Assembly: GCA_037442385.1 (NCBI GenBank)
Contig: JBBIQJ010000011.1
Coordinates: 1 to 29,705, forward strand
DNA length: 29,705 nucleotides
Direction: 5' to 3'
Source of the DNA: LDYB01 sp037442385
GTDB taxonomy: Bacteria; Armatimonadota; Fimbriimonadia; Fimbriimonadales; GBS-DC
The notes below the pieces were generated by a model. It worked only from the letters and a program-made list of their open reading frames with translations. It was not told the DNA's origin and ran no database searches. Position 1 is the first letter of the stretch. Each line of letters opens with the position of its first letter. Positions 23,497 through 29,705 of the stretch are shown here, one piece after another. A program made the translations under genes and the position numbers.

Positions 23497-24662
23497 AAAG
23501 GAACCCTCGCCAGCATCGTTCGGGTAAGGTGCGGCACAAAGTAGCGGTACATCGCATGTAAACGCTGCGACACCATCGGCTGATTCAGTTTCGCTTCCAC
23601 ACGGCGTGCGTCCTGCTGGAAATGGGGAATCAGGTGAAACTCCTCACGCCAGGGGTAGGCGCATTCGTCGTAGGCACATACGATACGACTCCCTTTAGTG
23701 TGGGCGACCACCAGATGGGGCGTGGCATAGTAGGGGCGCAGCAGGGGCGCGTCTTCTCTGCGCATCCAGAACCCCGAATAGCAGGTTTCGTAGTCGATGC
23801 GTCCTGCGTGCAGGTTGCGCCCTGTCAACACGGGCACATCGCCTGCGTGGCGAGTCGGGCGCGTCAAGCCAGAGCGTCGGAACTCGGTACTGCGCGCCGC
23901 GAAGTGAATTGCAAACACCTCTCCCAGCGGCGTGCCCGACCGCTCCCAGCGCCGAATTGTGTCGTCCTCGAAACGAATCATCTGGTTGGGCAGCGGGTCG
24001 GGGTAGTGTGTTTCCGCTATGCCGTCGGTCAGCCACACGCCTTTTTGCCCCTTCTGGAAGTAGAGGAGAACCGCGCTCACATTTCGGCGTGGAAACACCC
24101 TGCCGACATACTCGATTCGGAGGCTGCCGCGCTCAAAGAGGTAGGCGCGCAGTTTGCGAAAGTCGTCCAGCACGAGCCAGCTGGCGGGCACAACGAACGC
24201 CAGCACGCCGTTCCGCGCGAGCAGTTCCACCGAGCGCTCGATAAACGCGCCGTAGAGATTATATTTGCCGTGCCATGTGCGCAGGCGCTTTTTATAGAGG
24301 GGTTTGCGCTCTTTGAGGAGGGAGAGGGGGTAATGGCTTTCGTCGCCCACGATTCCGTAGGGGGGGTTGCCCAGAATCACATCATACTCTCCAGAGTCGG
24401 GTTCCCAGAGCAGGTAGTCGGCGTCGTGGACGGGGAACTCGGCGGCGTGGTCGGGGCAGAGTTCTACCCCTTCCAGCAGGTGGTGGGTTCCGTAGCGGTG
24501 CCGGAAGGCGTGCAGGAAGGGCGCATCGGCGCACGCAGGCTCCAGCACGCGCAGGGAGCGCTGGGGGCTAATCCACTGCTCCAGCGCGGCGACCATGCGC
24601 GCCACAAGCCATGGGGGCGTGGGCACATGCGCCAGCCTGCGCGCTTGCGCTGTGTTTACCAT
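23493..24662 (-). CDS. M.TaqI-like N6-adenine DNA methyltransferase (solitary)
   Basis: A 389-residue methyltransferase that by family transfers a methyl group from S-adenosylmethionine to adenine N6. Motif X is near TPPWLVARMV (15-24), motif I is RVLEPACADAPFLHAFR and motif IV is ILGNPPYGIVGDESHYP, with NPPY at 99-102. Then WHGKYNLYGAFIERSVELLA and FVVPASWLVLDDFRKLRAYL continue the gamma-class order. The C-terminal target-recognition part (about 210-389) reads VPVLTGRNLHAGRIDYE, YATPHLVVAHTKGSRIV and AYPWREEFHLIPHF, ending MYRYFVPHLTRTMLARVPL. From memory this tracks M.TaqI, specific for TCGA, along most of its length, including the recognition part. No restriction enzyme lies beside it. The start overlaps the cyclase stop by 7 nt. 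Confidence 0.93.
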   Translation of the reverse strand: MVNTAQARRLAHVPTPPWLVARMVAALEQWISPQRSLRVLEPACADAPFLHAFRHRYGTHHLLEGVELCPDHAAEFPVHDADYLLWEPDSGEYDVILGNPPYGIVGDESHYPLSLLKERKPLYKKRLRTWHGKYNLYGAFIERSVELLARNGVLAFVVPASWLVLDDFRKLRAYLFERGSLRIEYVGRVFPRRNVSAVLLYFQKGQKGVWLTDGIAETHYPDPLPNQMIRFEDDTIRRWERSGTPLGEVFAIHFAARSTEFRRSGLTRPTRHAGDVPVLTGRNLHAGRIDYETCYSGFWMRREDAPLLRPYYATPHLVVAHTKGSRIVCAYDECAYPWREEFHLIPHFQQDARRVEAKLNQPMVSQRLHAMYRYFVPHLTRTMLARVPL

Positions 24663-25444
24663 AGCGCCATCAATCGCACGGGACCGCCTGAAGCGTTCTG
24701 GAGCCTCAGCGCACCCACGAACACCACCGCGCCCGACGGCGGGAGTTTCTCAAGGTTCGCCACATTCTCCAGCCCCCACTTGCCCGCCTCCAGCACAATC
24801 TTATGCACGGCGAAGGTGGTGGACGCGCCGAAGTCCAGGCTGAGCGTGTCCACACCGATGCCGAGGAGGTTGCGCTCTTTGATGAGCATCTCGGCGGCGT
24901 CGGGTGCAAAGCCAGGGAAGTGCATCACGCCCTGCGCGTCGGCGTTGCGATATGCCTGCTCGTCGCGAGTGCGGGCGCCCCAGCCGCTCAGCATGAACAC
25001 AATCGCGCCCGCTGGGATGCGCCCATAGCGGCGCTCCCACTGGCGCAGGTCGTCGGCAGTGAGCTGGGCGTCGGGATTCTTTTGTGCCCGCTCGCGGATG
25101 TCCACCACCACAGCATAGCCCACCAGCTGGGCAGGCGTGAGCTGATCCAGCGCCGGCTTCCCCTTGACAAAATGGACAGGAGCGTCCATGTGTGTGGCGT
25201 GATGTTCGTAGAGTTGCCAGCGGTTCGCGTAGAAGCCCGACGACTCGTGCGTATAGAGCGGTTCACGCACCAGCTTCGGCGTGCCCGGCCAGGTGGGGAA
25301 TTCTGGCGTCTGGATGTAGGTGAGGTCCAGCATATTCCGAACGCGCTGGGGCAGGCGGAGGGTGGGCGTGCGTTGCGCGGGCGCTGGTCTCGTCTCGCGC
25401 CCCAGATGACCCCATAACTCCCGATAAATCGCGTGCGTGCACAT
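24656..25444 (-). CDS. Cyclase-family metal-dependent hydrolase (kynurenine formamidase-like)
   Basis: A 262-residue protein of the PF04199 cyclase/KynB-like family, whose members hydrolyse formamides, lactams or related bonds with a bound Zn or Mn ion. The core begins NMLDLTYIQTPEFPTWPGTP. The metal-binding motif HxGTHxD appears as HHATHMDAPVHF, with Ala in place of Gly. AGAIVFMLSGWGARTRDEQA, IGVDTLSLDFGAS and HKIVLEAGKWGLENVANLEK complete the family pattern. The ATG at 25444 is chosen because an N-terminal Met-Cys-x-His segment is common in a subgroup and the open frame above it runs into tmRNA. No strong Shine-Dalgarno is seen. It heads the trio with the methyltransferase and the M28 peptidase. 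Confidence 0.87.
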   Translation of the reverse strand: MCTHAIYRELWGHLGRETRPAPAQRTPTLRLPQRVRNMLDLTYIQTPEFPTWPGTPKLVREPLYTHESSGFYANRWQLYEHHATHMDAPVHFVKGKPALDQLTPAQLVGYAVVVDIRERAQKNPDAQLTADDLRQWERRYGRIPAGAIVFMLSGWGARTRDEQAYRNADAQGVMHFPGFAPDAAEMLIKERNLLGIGVDTLSLDFGASTTFAVHKIVLEAGKWGLENVANLEKLPPSGAVVFVGALRLQNASGGPVRLMALW

Positions 25445-25487
25445 CGAAAAGATGATACCTTCAGAGGAGGGAGTGGTTTGTGGAGTT

Positions 25488-25838
25488 TGGTGGAGGCGGG
25501 GGGAATTGAACCCCCTTCCAGAACGCTTGTACACCCAGCTTCTACGAGCGTAGTCCGTCTTTGGTTCTCGCGGCGGGTGTCCCGACGGACATGGCATCCC
25601 GTCGCCAGCCCAGTTCTATGTCCTCCGTTGGCGCTGGGCGCCGCCTTCGGAGCCAGTCGGTCTGGCCCACGCTCAACTCCCCTCGGACCGACCGCGAGGA
25701 GAGCGGCGGCTGCCGTCAATTAGGCAGCAAGAGCATAGTTAGGAGTCGCACTTCTTGTTTGCGGATTTTTTACGAGGCCATCCGCACCTCGGCTCGCCAC
25801 TGAGCGCCAATCGCGTTCTGTCGAACCCTGACGCCCCC
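25488..25838 (-). ncRNA. ssrA: tmRNA (SsrA), tag ATPNYALAA
   Basis: A 351-nt transfer-messenger RNA that rescues stalled ribosomes with SmpB. The 5' end GGGGGCG (25838 downward) pairs with the 3' CGCCUCC with one G-U pair, and the RNA ends ACCA (CCA encoded at 25488-25490). The 5' GGGTTCGACAG element and the T-arm GGGGGTTCAATTCCCCC are present. Pseudoknot 1 can form from GAGG with CCTC and GCGGAT with ATCCGC. Aligned with the E. coli layout, the resume codon is GCG (25747-25749), giving A-T-P-N-Y-A-L-A-A and TAA (25720-25722). The length is normal. The gene is alone, divergent from the AAA+ operon and upstream of the cyclase trio. Confidence 0.95.
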
Positions 25839-25851
25839 GTGTGTCGGTATT

Positions 25852-25857
25852 ATTATA
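25852..25857 (-). promoter_or_regulatory. -10 box (TATAAT) for tmRNA
   Basis: A perfect TATAAT on the minus strand ends 13 nt before the mature 5' G of tmRNA, compatible with a short leader removed by RNase P. A GGAACTT lies about one promoter spacer further upstream and may serve as the -35, although it differs from TTGACA. Confidence 0.5.
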
Positions 25858-25883
25858 CCCTATTGCACCCCGAAAAGTTCCCA

Positions 25884-25915
25884 CAGCGCGAAAAAAGCAG
25901 GTTTTTATCGCGCTG
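25884..25915. repeat. Inverted repeat upstream of the AAA+ gene
   Basis: CAGCGCG plus A6 pairs with T5, AT and CGCGCTG: 7 G/C-rich outer pairs plus an inner A/T stem with one bulge, around a GCAGG centre. It lies between the divergent tmRNA promoter and the AAA+ start, and its end overlaps GAGGTG at 25915-25920. It may be an operator or an RNA hairpin controlling the AAA+ operon. Confidence 0.55.
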
Positions 25916-25933
25916 AGGTGTATCATCTTCTTA

Positions 25934-27199
25934 ATGGCGTCGGAAAGTGTGATTCGGGCGCTGGAGGAAGCCGTTCAGAATACACCTGATGATGTGCCGC
26001 TGCGTTTGCATCTGGCGCAGTTGCTGGAGCAGGCGGCTCAATTTGAGCAGGCTCTGGAGCATTATGTCGCCATTTTGAGGCTCCAGCCGCGCCTTCGCGA
26101 AGCGTGGCTGGGCGCAATTCGGATGCTTCGGAATTTGGGGCGCGCCGCCGAAGCCGACCTGCAACTGCACGCCTTCCTGCAGGTCTATCCCGACGATCTG
26201 GAAGCCGAAATTTTGCGCGACGCGCCCCGTGCAGGCGATTCCGAACTTTCTGGAGACGACGAAGAAGCGGAGGAAACCCCTTACGAAACCGAACCCCCTG
26301 AACCCGGCAGCGCGCCCTTCTTCCCCGTGCGTCCCACGGGCGTCTCATTCGCCGATGTGGGAGGCATGGAAGACCTCAAGGAGCAGATTCGGCTGATGAT
26401 TATCTATCCTCTCCAGCGTCCTGAACTCTATCAGGCGTATGGCAAGCGCGTGGGCGGCGGGGTGTTGCTTTATGGACCGCCGGGTTGCGGCAAAACGCTT
26501 CTGGCGCGAGCGATTGCGACCGAGTGCGAGATGCCCATGCTCTATATCGGCATTCACGAGATTCTCTCGCCGTGGATTGGGGTCAGCGAGCAGCTCCTGC
26601 ATGAGGCGTTTGAGACCGCCCGCAGCTATGCGCCCTGTATTCTGTTTATTGACGAGCTGGACGCGCTGGGAGTGAAGCGCACCGACGCGGCGCACTACTC
26701 GCGCGTGCTGGTGAACCAGCTGCTGGAGGAGCTGGACGGCTTTCACAGTTCCAACGAGCGCCTGCTGATTCTGGCGGCGACGAACGCCCCATGGCATGTG
26801 GACCCTGCGCTGTTGCGTCCCCGCCGTTTCGACCGCGTGCTGTTTGTGCCGCCGCCTGACCTGGAGGCGCGGAGAGAGATTTTAAAAATTCACCTGCGGG
26901 GGCGCCCTGTGGAGCCGAATTTTGACTATCGCAAGGTGGCGCAGGCGCTCCGCTACTTCACAGGGGCGGATATTGAGGCGCTGTGCGAGCGCGCTGCCGA
27001 AGAGGCGATTGCGAACGCCCTGCGCACGGGGCGCAAGGAACCCATCCGCGCCGAGCAACTGCTGCGACTGGCACGCACCATCAGCCCCCTCACGCTGGAT
27101 TGGGCGCGCACCGCTCGCAACTACGCGACCTACGCCAACGAAACGGGCTTGTACGACCCCGTCGCCGAGTGGCTTAAGAAGGAGCGCCTGATGCCATGA
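25934..27199 (+). CDS. TPR-AAA+ ATPase (Cdc48/FtsH-like classic clade)
   Basis: A 421-residue protein. Residues ~1-95 are TPR-like (VPLRLHLAQLLEQAAQFEQA, HYVAILRLQPRLREAWLGAI). An acidic, Pro-rich linker (100-128) leads to one AAA+ module: FADVGGMEDLKEQIR, Walker A GPPGCGKT (181-188), a pore loop LSPWIGVSEQLL, Walker B CILFIDELDAL and the second region of homology LLRPRRFDRVLF with arginine-finger candidates. Walker B has DELD where many relatives have DEID. A lid with GADIEALCERAAEEA follows. No protease or second ATPase domain is attached, so it likely remodels or unfolds a partner recruited by the TPRs. The ATG at 25934 lies 7 nt after a TATCAT, without a close Shine-Dalgarno. It is coupled to the next gene by ATGA. 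Confidence 0.9.
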   Translation: MASESVIRALEEAVQNTPDDVPLRLHLAQLLEQAAQFEQALEHYVAILRLQPRLREAWLGAIRMLRNLGRAAEADLQLHAFLQVYPDDLEAEILRDAPRAGDSELSGDDEEAEETPYETEPPEPGSAPFFPVRPTGVSFADVGGMEDLKEQIRLMIIYPLQRPELYQAYGKRVGGGVLLYGPPGCGKTLLARAIATECEMPMLYIGIHEILSPWIGVSEQLLHEAFETARSYAPCILFIDELDALGVKRTDAAHYSRVLVNQLLEELDGFHSSNERLLILAATNAPWHVDPALLRPRRFDRVLFVPPPDLEARREILKIHLRGRPVEPNFDYRKVAQALRYFTGADIEALCERAAEEAIANALRTGRKEPIRAEQLLRLARTISPLTLDWARTARNYATYANETGLYDPVAEWLKKERLMP

Positions 27200-27627
27200 G
27201 AGATTCGGGCTACTACTTCAAGGAGTATCTGCCACCGCTTTATAGCGAGCGCGCGATTTTCTACTTCACCGCGTTCGGCGGTCCGCTGGGGATTGTGTTG
27301 TCCATCCTTAACGCGCGGCGGCTGGAAGAGCATGACCTCTATCAGAAGAGCCTTCTCTGTTTGCTGATATGGCTGATTGCGATGCCCATCTTTTTCACAG
27401 TTGGGATGTTCTATCCTGAGAGCCGACGCCTGCTGCGCTTTGCGTCGCTCGCGCTGCATGTTGGGCTGGGGTACTACCTGCGCTGGCAGAATGAACCCCA
27501 TGTGCTGGCGCATCTGGAGATGGGCGGGCATCTGAAGCCTGTGTGGGCGCCGCTGGGCATCCTGCTGGCGTTTATCTTCGGGGTGATGTGGCTGGCGGTG
27601 CTGGCGGTGCGCTCAGTGGAGGAGTGA
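27196..27627 (+). CDS. Small polytopic membrane protein
   Basis: A 143-residue protein with about four hydrophobic helices (FYFTAFGGPLGIVLSIL, LLCLLIWLIAMPIFFTVGMF, FASLALHVGLGYYLRW, GILLAFIFGVMWLAVLAVR) and short hydrophilic ends (MRDSGYYFKEYLPPLYSERA). No motif tells its function. It overlaps the AAA+ stop as ATGA and ends 4 nt before the TPR gene. Between two TPR-bearing proteins it may be the membrane partner of the AAA+ ATPase; this is inferred from position only. Confidence 0.78.
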   Translation: MRDSGYYFKEYLPPLYSERAIFYFTAFGGPLGIVLSILNARRLEEHDLYQKSLLCLLIWLIAMPIFFTVGMFYPESRRLLRFASLALHVGLGYYLRWQNEPHVLAHLEMGGHLKPVWAPLGILLAFIFGVMWLAVLAVRSVEE

Positions 27628-27631
27628 GACA

Positions 27632-28606
27632 GTGCAACAACCGCCCCAACGACATTCGGTCGACGAGCTGATTGAGCTGGGCAGGCAGATGGTGGCGCAG
27701 GGCAACTGGCAGGTCGCGCTACGCTACCTGCGGCGAGCGCTCCAGCAGGAACCTGACAACAGCTATGCCCACGCACTGATGGCGCTGGCGTATCAGGTGG
27801 GCAGAAACCCCAGACAAGCCCTGAATGAGGCGATGCTGGCGGTGCGCTATGAACCCGACTGGTATTACCCCCACTATGTGCTGGGGATTGTGCTGAAAGA
27901 TCAGGGGCGACTCAATCGGGCGGAGGCGGCGTTGCGCCGCGCCCTGAGTTTAGCCCCCCAGAACGCTTCGGTGCTTGTGCATCTGGCGGACCTGGCTTGC
28001 CGACGCGCCCAGTGGCCGGAAGCGGTCCGGCTGGCGCATCAGGCGCTGAGTTTGGAACCCACGAATCGGGTGGCGCAGCTGGCGCTCGCGCTCGCACGAT
28101 GCTCACAAGCGCAACTGGACGAGGCAGAACGAATCGCCCGCCACTGCCTCCGCGAAGACCCCGAAGACCCCGACGCGCTCTGGATTCTGGCGATGGTCGC
28201 CGTGCGACGCGGCGACTGGCGCACAGGCTGGCAACTGAGTCTGGACGCGCTCGCCATAGACCCTGAGCATCCGGGCGCTCGCGAAACGCTGATTCACGCC
28301 GCAGGTATGCGCTCTAAAATCATGGCGCCCGCCCTGCGGTGGCAGTTCTGGGTAGACCGTTTGTCGCCCGTGTGGCGCTTTGGCGTGCTGACGCTTATTC
28401 TTGCAGGTCTCCACAGTGGACGGATTCTGTTCCGAGAGGGCTATACGAACACCACTTTTGGGACCGATGTGCTGATGTTCGGCTGGATCAGTCTGGTGCT
28501 ATTCTGGCTCTATCTGTTGCTGGTGCCGCCGCTCTTTTATGGCTGGCTCCGACGGGCGCGCGACAGGCGCCTCCGAGAAGCGATGCGCCACACGAATCAG
28601 CCCTGA
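27632..28606 (+). CDS. TPR protein with C-terminal membrane helices
   Basis: A 324-residue protein starting at a GTG at 27632; a GGAG near 27620-27623 lies at the end of the upstream gene. At least six TPR units fill residues ~10-225, e.g. ALRYLRRALQQEPDNSYAHA, AEAALRRALSLAPQNASVLV and ALSLEPTNRVAQLALALARC. Two transmembrane helices follow (WRFGVLTLILAGLHSGRIL, MFGWISLVLFWLYLLLVPPL), then a basic tail (RRARDRRLREAMRHT). This is a membrane-bound scaffold with cytosolic repeats. It is the last gene of the AAA+ operon. Its final 108 nt overlap the 3' end of a convergent gene. Confidence 0.88.
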   Translation: MQQPPQRHSVDELIELGRQMVAQGNWQVALRYLRRALQQEPDNSYAHALMALAYQVGRNPRQALNEAMLAVRYEPDWYYPHYVLGIVLKDQGRLNRAEAALRRALSLAPQNASVLVHLADLACRRAQWPEAVRLAHQALSLEPTNRVAQLALALARCSQAQLDEAERIARHCLREDPEDPDALWILAMVAVRRGDWRTGWQLSLDALAIDPEHPGARETLIHAAGMRSKIMAPALRWQFWVDRLSPVWRFGVLTLILAGLHSGRILFREGYTNTTFGTDVLMFGWISLVLFWLYLLLVPPLFYGWLRRARDRRLREAMRHTNQP

Positions 28607-29704
28607 CAGGAGGCACACAATCAAAAGCGCTCGAAACACAGAAGGCAGATAGTAGTAGTGCATCAGCGGGATTACGGGGGAAAGGGGCAGGTAGGCGATG
28701 AATGAGCCGAGCCAGCCCACGACCGTTAGACGCTCCCGACGCATAGTCCACGCAAGCGCCAGCCCGTAAATGGTCACTCGCAGGACGCTCTCCCAGAAGA
28801 CGGGCAGAAAAATTGCCAGCGGTGCGTCTCCCAGCAGCAACAACTGAGACCACAGGGCAGGCGCAGGGGGCAAGAGCCACATCAGCCACGCAACTCCCAT
28901 CGTGCTGGACCGCTTGAGCCGCTGGCGGTGATACTCCGTGTCGGTGGGGATGGCGTGCTGGTAAAACATAAGGTAGACCCCCAGAACGAGAACGCTAACC
29001 ACCAGCACCCACGCGGGGAACATGCCGCCCCGTTTTCTAAGCGCGAAGGCGCACAGAGCCATCAGCAACGGCAGAATCACAGCGCCCTCATGGCTGCCCA
29101 GCGCGCCGAGAAACCCTAACAGGCTGGCAATTGCCCAGCCGAAATGGCGGGTCAGCGCATAGCGACAGAGTGCCATTAGGCATATGAGGGCAAAAAAAGT
29201 CATCAGGAGGGCAGTGCGCCCCGGGATCCAGCCCATCGCGCGATAGGCGAAAGAGGCGAGATGTAGGTCGGGCAAATTGGGGATGAAGTTCAGTTCCCAG
29301 AGGGCGGTCGCCCCCAGCGCTCCCAGCAACGCGCCCTTGCGCCAGTCGCCGACACGCCACCCCCAGGCGATACTGCCTGCAAACCACACCCAGCTCCCCC
29401 ACGCGGGCACGCCCGACAGGAAACCGGTCTGCCAGAGCGAAAAAATCGCCCCTGCGCCCAGCGCCTGCATCGGACGCCCGCCCAACTGCCACGCCAGACC
29501 CACCACCAGCCAGCTACAGAGCAGAGCCAGAACGCCGTTCGTCCACTTGTAGGCAAGCAGGTTGCGTCCCCAGAGCGTGTAGTCCAGCTTGTAGAGCAAG
29601 CTGGGCAGGGGGCGATAGAAGCCGTTGCCCAGCACCCAATCGCCCGTGAACCACTGCCATACAGAGTGGGGTTGCTCCAGCCGCGCCACAATCGTTCGGG
29701 TGTC
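28499..29704 (-). CDS. Polytopic membrane glycosyltransferase-like protein (GT39/TMTC-like), 5' truncated by the window
   Basis: At least 401 residues; the frame is open to the right edge (DTRTIV precedes the GTG at 29689), so the true start is outside. About nine to ten hydrophobic helices are visible. The N-terminal GFYRPLPSLLYKLDYTLWGR, then YKWTNGVLALLCSWLVVGLA, resembles the RPL...LD..LWG...YH..N pattern of dolichyl-phosphate-mannose-type and TMTC-like mannosyltransferases, which use polyprenyl-phosphate sugars at the membrane. The usual N-terminal catalytic Asp pair is not in the window. The C-terminal 36 residues (from RFSEAPVARPSEPA on) are encoded antisense to the TPR gene end. The family call is moderate. 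Confidence 0.7.
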   Translation of the reverse strand, partial: DTRTIVARLEQPHSVWQWFTGDWVLGNGFYRPLPSLLYKLDYTLWGRNLLAYKWTNGVLALLCSWLVVGLAWQLGGRPMQALGAGAIFSLWQTGFLSGVPAWGSWVWFAGSIAWGWRVGDWRKGALLGALGATALWELNFIPNLPDLHLASFAYRAMGWIPGRTALLMTFFALICLMALCRYALTRHFGWAIASLLGFLGALGSHEGAVILPLLMALCAFALRKRGGMFPAWVLVVSVLVLGVYLMFYQHAIPTDTEYHRQRLKRSSTMGVAWLMWLLPPAPALWSQLLLLGDAPLAIFLPVFWESVLRVTIYGLALAWTMRRERLTVVGWLGSFIAYLPLSPVIPLMHYYYLPSVFRALLIVCLLSGLIRVAHRFSEAPVARPSEPAIKERRHQQQIEPE

Positions 29705-29705
29705 C

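Noticed and set aside
23622..25028. 468-codon plus-strand frame across the methyltransferase and cyclase genes
   Set aside because: It is antisense to NPPY and metal-binding motifs and has no recognisable domain.
25488..25560. A separate tRNA gene suggested by acceptor and T-arm sequence with CCA
   Set aside because: There is no anticodon arm; the 5' partner is 300 nt away and the whole is tmRNA.
25445..25597. Upstream extension of the cyclase gene
   Set aside because: The extension reads through the 3' part of tmRNA, so the start is placed at 25444.

Overview
The window is a GC-rich bacterial chromosome segment (roughly 60% G+C by eye) with tightly packed, often overlapping genes. A pseudopilin-type protein with the short Armatimonadota/Planctomycetes-like architecture, a secreted dockerin protein without cellulosome genes, a Thermus-like M.TaqI homologue and a tmRNA with an unusual tag together suggest a free-living, possibly thermophilic member of Armatimonadota (for example Fimbriimonadales). 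This placement is inference only; no rRNA gene is present.

Layout. 1-3873: the 3' end of a defence-type operon, with the C-terminus of a DUF499-like (BrxC/PglY-related) protein and an SNF2-type helicase carrying a DUF3883 domain. 3933-4688 (-): pseudopilin. 4780-8338 (+): membrane-anchored hypothetical, MFS transporter, nadD, rsfS and a TPR/membrane protein. 8376-12167 (-): secreted penicillin-acylase-family Ntn hydrolase and a secreted dockerin protein. 12254-14001 (+): TIGR01777 epimerase and ApbE. 14058-16166 (-): 74-aa LuxR-type HTH protein with a perfect consensus promoter, a four-helix membrane protein with a cytosolic winged helix, and a family 2 glycosyltransferase. 16213-18908 (-): an envelope-stress style operon of ECF sigma factor, zinc anti-sigma factor and HtrA protease.

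19000-22350 is an island unlike its surroundings. It holds two A+T-rich orphan genes, two broken and mutually similar RHS/YD-repeat fragments, and a cluster of perfect hairpins. A short piece of the second RHS fragment recurs near 10.76 kb.

22351-25444 (-) is a translationally coupled trio: a cyclase-family metal hydrolase, a solitary M.TaqI-like adenine methyltransferase and a membrane-embedded M28 peptidase. Upstream lies tmRNA (25488-25838, -), whose deduced tag is ATPNYALAA. 25934-28606 (+) is a three-gene operon of TPR-AAA+ ATPase, small membrane protein and TPR-membrane protein. It meets a convergent, window-truncated multi-membrane glycosyltransferase-like gene with a 108-nt tail overlap.

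The most interesting items are the truncated defence operon, the orphan TaqI-type methyltransferase inside a peptidase/cyclase operon, the decayed RHS island with A+T-rich cargo, the membrane-tethered winged-helix regulator, and the uncharacterised AAA+/TPR/membrane operon.
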